NCBI RefSeq assembly: GCF_017312405.1
Contig: NZ_BLTG01000077.1
Location: 1-60,639, forward strand
Direction of reading: 5' to 3'
DNA from: Mycobacterium sp. PO1
GTDB taxonomy: Bacteria; Actinomycetota; Actinomycetes; Mycobacteriales; Mycobacteriaceae
Length of the DNA: 60,639 bases
Below, piece after piece: positions 56,929-60,639 of the stretch. Numbering within the stretch: position 1 is the stretch's first letter; each line of letters begins with the position of its first letter. A program made the position numbers and the translations under genes. A model generated the notes under the pieces. It saw only the letters and a list, made by a program, of their open reading frames with translations, ran no database searches and had not been told where the DNA came from.

Positions 56929-57011
56929 TGGGCGAAGGGGGACTTGAACCCCCACGTCCCGAAGGACACTGGCACCTGAAGCCAGCGCGTCTGCCATTCC
57001 GCCACTCGCCC
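56929..57011 (-). tRNA. tRNA-Leu, anticodon CAG
   Basis: 83 bases on the minus strand. Acceptor stem GGGCGAG/TTCGCCC, anticodon stem CTGGC/GCCAG around the loop TTCAGGT (anticodon CAG), a long class II variable arm (TGTCCTTCGGGACG) and T arm GGGGGTTCAAGTCCCCC. The discriminator base is A; CCA is not encoded. It reads CUG codons. Confidence 0.95.
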
Positions 57012-57259
57012 GAACAACCGGGGGAGCCTATCACGCAGGCAACCCCGGGACCCAACCGTACTGGGCGAGCACCCCGAACGCCAAAACGGCTCGTCACACC
57101 CGCTTGACCTGCGGCGATGTGATTCTCAGAGTTCCGTTGGTCCCGCAGTGCCAGACATGGCCGATACCATGCATCTGAGCGTCGCTGCCAGTCGACACGC
57201 TGGGGGCGTCAACAGTCTGTGCACGAACAGCTCACGACGTGAAGGAGGCGGGCGGGTAG

Positions 57260-58585
57260 ATGGGGTTGGTCGACCGCTTCGAGCGAAAACTCGAGGACAA
57301 GGTCGGCGACGCCTTCGCCCGGGTGTTCGGTGGCTCGATCGTTCCGGCCGAGGTCGAGACGCTGCTGCGGCGCGAGGCCGAGAGCAGCGCCCGCGAAGTC
57401 GGCCGCGGTCGCATTTTGGCCCCGAACGACTACGTCATTACCCTCAGTGTGCCCGACTACCACAAGGTGAGTGCCGATCCGGACATCACCGCGACCACGT
57501 TCGCCAAGCACCTGGAGGGATACATCCATGAGCAGGGGTGGCAAACGTATGGTGATGTGGTCGTCAGATTCGAGCAGTCACCGAGCCTGCACACCGGACA
57601 GTTTCGCGCGCGTGGGGCGGTCAATCCCGACACGACCAACGACGTGCCCGCCCCTCCACCTCGAGAACTCTCGTCCCCCGCAGAACCAGGAGTACCACCG
57701 ATGAGCGACAACCCGACCTACCGCGGCGGCCAGGGTCCCGGCCAGGGCCGGCCCGCCGACGAGTATTACGACGAGCGCTACAACCGGCCGGAGGATCAGC
57801 GCGGCGGTCACTACCCGCCGTCCGAGCAGGGTGGCTATCCCCCGCAGGGCGAGCCGAACTACCCGCCGCGCGGCGGCTACCCGGACCAGGGCGGCTACCC
57901 CGAGCAGGGCGGCTACCCGGACCAGGGCTACCGGCAGGCGCCGGGCGGTTACGGACCGCCCCCCGGGTACGGCCCTCCGTCCAACGACTACGACTACGGC
58001 CGTCCCCCCGGACGCCCCGACGACGGCGGCTACCCCCCGCAGGGCCGTCCCGGCTACCCGGACCAGGGTGGCTACCCCGACCACGGCGGATATCCGGATC
58101 AGGGTGGCTATCCCGACCAGGGCGGTTACGGCGGCCAGGGTTACGGCGGGCGCCAGGATTACGCCCAGCCGGACTACGGCCGCTACGGCGAAGCCCCGGG
58201 TGGCTATCCCGAGCAGGGTTACGGCGACGGCGGTTACGGCGCTCCCGCCGGCTACGGCCAGGGCTACGGAGCGGGCCAGGGCGACTACTCTGCCGCCGGC
58301 GCCACGGTGACCCTGCAGTTGGACGACGGCAGCGGCCGCACCTACCAACTCCGCGAGGGCGCCAACGTGATCGGCCGCGGTCAGGACGCTCAGTTCCGGT
58401 TGCCCGACACGGGTGTGTCCCGTCGGCACCTGGAAATCCGCTGGGACGGTCAGGTCGCGCTATTGTCTGACCTCAACTCCACCAACGGCACGACGGTGAA
58501 CAACGCCCCGGTCCAGGAGTGGCAGCTGGCCGACGGCGACGTCATCCGGCTGGGACACTCCGAGATCATCGTCCGCGTTCACTGA
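57260..58585 (+). CDS. fhaA: FhaA, FHA-domain cell-wall regulator
   Basis: 441 aa with the start at ATG 57260 (GAAGGAGG upstream). N-terminal DUF3662 domain (MGLVDRFERKLEDKVGDAFA, to about residue 125), a long Gly/Tyr/Pro/Gln repeat region of GGYPDQ and GGYPEQ units (about residues 185-340), then the FHA domain with NVIGRGQDAQFRLPDTGVSR and LSDLNSTNGTTVNN. In M. tuberculosis FhaA (Rv0020c, 527 aa) binds the phosphorylated pseudokinase domain of MviN and regulates peptidoglycan synthesis. First gene of the fhaA-fhaB-pstP cluster, about 250 bases after the tRNA gene; that gap shows nothing else. Confidence 0.95.
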   Translation: MGLVDRFERKLEDKVGDAFARVFGGSIVPAEVETLLRREAESSAREVGRGRILAPNDYVITLSVPDYHKVSADPDITATTFAKHLEGYIHEQGWQTYGDVVVRFEQSPSLHTGQFRARGAVNPDTTNDVPAPPPRELSSPAEPGVPPMSDNPTYRGGQGPGQGRPADEYYDERYNRPEDQRGGHYPPSEQGGYPPQGEPNYPPRGGYPDQGGYPEQGGYPDQGYRQAPGGYGPPPGYGPPSNDYDYGRPPGRPDDGGYPPQGRPGYPDQGGYPDHGGYPDQGGYPDQGGYGGQGYGGRQDYAQPDYGRYGEAPGGYPEQGYGDGGYGAPAGYGQGYGAGQGDYSAAGATVTLQLDDGSGRTYQLREGANVIGRGQDAQFRLPDTGVSRRHLEIRWDGQVALLSDLNSTNGTTVNNAPVQEWQLADGDVIRLGHSEIIVRVH

Positions 58586-58681
58586 GGGTCGGAGCGCCCG
58601 GCAACGCCGGGAAAGCGGTCGGTGTGACCTTCGCGTCGATCGACACCACAGTATGGTGACGATGCCGGAGGCAGGCATGGC

Positions 58682-58746
58682 GCGCTTGCGCGGGGGGCCT
58701 CACCAGGCCGACGAGCGGTGTGACCGGGCGGAGCGCTTGCGCGGGG
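58682..58746 (+). repeat. Short direct repeat in the fhaA-fhaB gap
   Basis: GCGCTTGCGCGGGG occurs at 58682-58695 and again at 58733-58746, 51 bases apart, each followed five bases on by CACC. The gap 58586-58774 (189 bases) has no gene and separates fhaA from the rest of the operon. Confidence 0.6.
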
Positions 58747-58774
58747 TTTATCACCGGGACGGAGAGGACGTCAG

Positions 58775-59242
58775 ATGCAGGGGCTGGTACTGCAGCTGAC
58801 CCGTGTCGGCTTCCTGTTGCTGTTGTGGCTGTTCATCTGGTCGGTGCTGCGGATTCTGCGCACCGACATCTATGCGCCGACCGGCGCGGTGATGGTGCGT
58901 CGTGGCCTGGCTCTGCGGGGGTCCATCCTGCCCAGCCGGGGCGGACGCAACGTGCCCCGCCAGCTGGTGGTGATCGAGGGCGCGCTCAAGGGCACCCGGA
59001 TTCCGCTGGGTACCCAGCCGGTTCTGATCGGCCGGGCTGACGACTCCACCCTGGTGTTGACCGACGACTACGCTTCCACCCGCCACGCCCGACTCTCGCC
59101 GCGAGGTCCGGAGTGGTATGTAGAGGACCTAGGATCAACCAACGGTACATACCTCGACAGGGCGAAGGTGACGACGGCGGTACGAGTTCCGATGGGCACC
59201 CCCGTGCGGATCGGCAAGACGGTGATAGAGCTGCGCCCGTGA
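58775..59242 (+). CDS. fhaB: FhaB (FipA), membrane-anchored FHA-domain protein
   Basis: 155 aa. N-terminal membrane helix (VGFLLLLWLFIWSVLRIL) and a C-terminal FHA domain with VLIGRADDSTLVLTDDYAST and DLGSTNGTYLDRAKV. Matches FhaB/FipA (Rv0019c, 155 aa), which links FtsZ and FtsQ in division and is a kinase substrate. Its stop overlaps the pstP start (GTGA). Confidence 0.95.
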   Translation: MQGLVLQLTRVGFLLLLWLFIWSVLRILRTDIYAPTGAVMVRRGLALRGSILPSRGGRNVPRQLVVIEGALKGTRIPLGTQPVLIGRADDSTLVLTDDYASTRHARLSPRGPEWYVEDLGSTNGTYLDRAKVTTAVRVPMGTPVRIGKTVIELRP

Positions 59243-60639
59243 CGCTCGTGCTTCGATACGCCGCGCGCAGCGATCGCGGGCTGGTGCGCGCCAACAACGA
59301 GGACTCGGTCTACGCCGGGGCCAGGCTGCTGGCGCTGGCCGACGGGATGGGCGGGCACGCCGCCGGTGAGATCGCCTCCCAACTCGTCATCGCCGCGCTG
59401 GCCCACCTCGATGACGACGAGCCCGGCGGAGACCTGCTCAGCAAGCTCGACGCCGCCGTCCGGGAGGGCAACTCGGCGATCGCCGCGCACATCGACGCCG
59501 ACCCCGAGCTCGACGGCATGGGCACCACGCTCACGGCGATCCTGTTCGCGGGTAACCGCCTGGGCCTGGTGCACATCGGCGACTCCCGGGGCTATCTGCT
59601 GCGCGACGGCGAGCTCACCCAGATCACCAAGGACGACTCGTTCGTCCAGACCCTCGTCGACGAGGGCCGCATCACCGCCGAGGAGGCGCACAGCCACCCG
59701 CAGCGGTCGTTGATCATGAAAGCGCTGACCGGCCACGAGGTCGAGCCGGCGCTGATCATGCGGGAGGCACGCGCCGGCGACCGCTACATGCTGTGCACCG
59801 ATGGACTGTCCGACCCGGTCAGCCAGGAGACGATCCTCGACGCGCTGCAGATCGAGGACACCGCCGAAAGCGCCGACCGGCTCATCGAGCTGGCGCTGCG
59901 CGGCGGCGGCCCGGACAACGTCACGGTGGTCGTGGCCGACGTGGTCGACTACGACTACGGCCAGACGCAGCCCATCCTGGCCGGCGCCGTCTCCGGCGTC
60001 GACGACCAGAGCGCGCCGCCGGACACCGCGGCGGGCCGCGCATCGGCGTTCAACCCGAAACGCACTGCCGCCAAACGCGTGGTGCAGCAGCCCGAGGAGC
60101 CGCCGCCGCGCCCCAAGTCACGGCGCCGCATGTACATCGCAGCGGCCGTGCTGGTCCTGGTGGTGCTCGCAGGTCTGGCCGTAGCCCGTGAAATCGTGCG
60201 CAGCAACTACTACGTCGGCGAACACGAGGGCACCGTCTCCATCCTGCGGGGCGTGCAGGGTTCCTTTCTCGGACTCTCGCTGCAGGAGCCTTATCTTCTC
60301 GGCTGTCTGAACTCGCGCAACGAACTGTCGTTGATCAGCGCCGATCAATCTCAGCAGAACCTGAACTGCCGGCTGCTCGGCGTCAGCGACATGCGGCCCT
60401 CCGAGCGCGCCCAGGTGATCGCCGGGCTGCCCTCGGGCACCCTCGACGACGCGATCCGCCAGATCGAGGAGCTGTCCCGCAGCTCCGTGCTGCCGATCTG
60501 CGCGCCGCCGGCCCCGACGACCTCCAGCAGGCCCCCCGCCACGCCGCGTCCGGGCCCCGCCCCGACCAACGGCACCCGAGCACCCGCGACCACGACGCCG
60601 CCCACCACGACGGCGGGCGCGCCCAGCCCCACCCGCGGC
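59239..60639 (+). CDS. pstP: PstP (Ppp), PP2C-type serine/threonine phosphatase, 3' end outside window
   Basis: At least 467 codons from GTG 59239, open to the last base. PP2C motifs: RGLVRANNEDS, ALADGMGGHAAGEIAS, VHIGDSRGYLLRDG, YMLCTDGLSD and GGGPDNVTVVV. A membrane helix (MYIAAAVLVLVVLAGLAV) near residue 300 is followed by an extracellular part with a Pro/Thr-rich tail. PstP is the sole phosphatase that reverses PknA/PknB phosphorylation; rodA, pbpA, pknA and pknB are expected next. Confidence 0.95.
   Translation, partial: MTLVLRYAARSDRGLVRANNEDSVYAGARLLALADGMGGHAAGEIASQLVIAALAHLDDDEPGGDLLSKLDAAVREGNSAIAAHIDADPELDGMGTTLTAILFAGNRLGLVHIGDSRGYLLRDGELTQITKDDSFVQTLVDEGRITAEEAHSHPQRSLIMKALTGHEVEPALIMREARAGDRYMLCTDGLSDPVSQETILDALQIEDTAESADRLIELALRGGGPDNVTVVVADVVDYDYGQTQPILAGAVSGVDDQSAPPDTAAGRASAFNPKRTAAKRVVQQPEEPPPRPKSRRRMYIAAAVLVLVVLAGLAVAREIVRSNYYVGEHEGTVSILRGVQGSFLGLSLQEPYLLGCLNSRNELSLISADQSQQNLNCRLLGVSDMRPSERAQVIAGLPSGTLDDAIRQIEELSRSSVLPICAPPAPTTSSRPPATPRPGPAPTNGTRAPATTTPPTTTAGAPSPTRG

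Overview
The window looks like chromosomal DNA of a mycobacterium, probably a fast-growing, environmental Mycolicibacterium-type species. It is GC-rich, most start choices place genes in tightly overlapping ATGA or GTGA operons, and it carries an ESX-1 type VII secretion locus, whiB6, and the fhaA-fhaB-pstP start of the cell-division/kinase operon. Names are assigned by recalled similarity to M. tuberculosis proteins and by motifs. No database search was run.

Region 1 (about 1-8165). The window opens inside a plus-strand gene for a Pro/Ala-rich protein whose C-terminal part resembles ESX-associated EspK/Rv3899c-type domains. It is followed by two tandem, paralogous, very large genes (912 and 1149 aa). 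Each predicts a signal peptide, a Ser/Asp-rich low-complexity stalk with a (GACACC)n microsatellite, a long array of about 20-residue Ala/Ser/Gly/Asp repeats that looks like a beta-solenoid, and a short helical tail. The roughly 430-500 bp leader in front of each gene is duplicated almost identically, so whole gene-plus-promoter units were duplicated.

Region 2 (8170-24537, minus strand). This is a compact ESX-1 operon, transcribed espE-espF-espG1-espH-eccA1-eccB1-eccCa1-eccCb1-PE35-PPE68-esxB-esxA-espI-eccD1-espJ. eccE1, mycP1, espB and a full espK are not next to espJ; the tandem repeat genes lie there instead. Region 3 (24887-27584) holds an EspI-like MinD/ParA ATPase (Rv3860-like), an EspM-type regulator that lacks the N-terminal extension known from M. 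tuberculosis Rv3863, and divergent whiB6. A perfect 16-bp palindrome sits upstream of espM.

Region 4 (27770-36060) is mostly housekeeping and accessory genes: an acyl-CoA carboxylase beta subunit, a tiny double-DivIVA-motif protein, a TetR/hydrolase divergent pair with operator-like palindromes, EVE, pirin, two tandem small acetyltransferase-like proteins, an orphan antitoxin-like protein, a PPOX-type flavoprotein, DUF3072, and an NmrA-like reductase.

Region 5 (36089-43097) is a phosphonate catabolism island. An HD-domain protein resembling PhnZ-type oxygenases and a PhnF-like GntR regulator are divergent from an operon of FAD oxidoreductase, phosphonatase-like HAD hydrolase and a 2-aminoethylphosphonate-type ABC transporter. 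A GntR-type palindrome lies in the shared promoter. No PhnW transaminase and no 2-oxoglutarate hydroxylase is present, so the amine-removing step probably falls to the flavoenzyme.

Region 6 (43099-56758) carries alanine and dicarboxylate symporters, a VOC protein, a membrane-fused spermidine-synthase-like protein, a STAS protein, a Baeyer-Villiger monooxygenase divergent from a PucR regulator across a perfect inverted repeat, an EAL/GAF protein, a polysaccharide deacetylase, and a reductase/LysR divergent pair. Region 7 (56867-60639) has tRNA-Leu(CAG) with a strong terminator, then fhaA, fhaB and the start of pstP, which runs off the window end.
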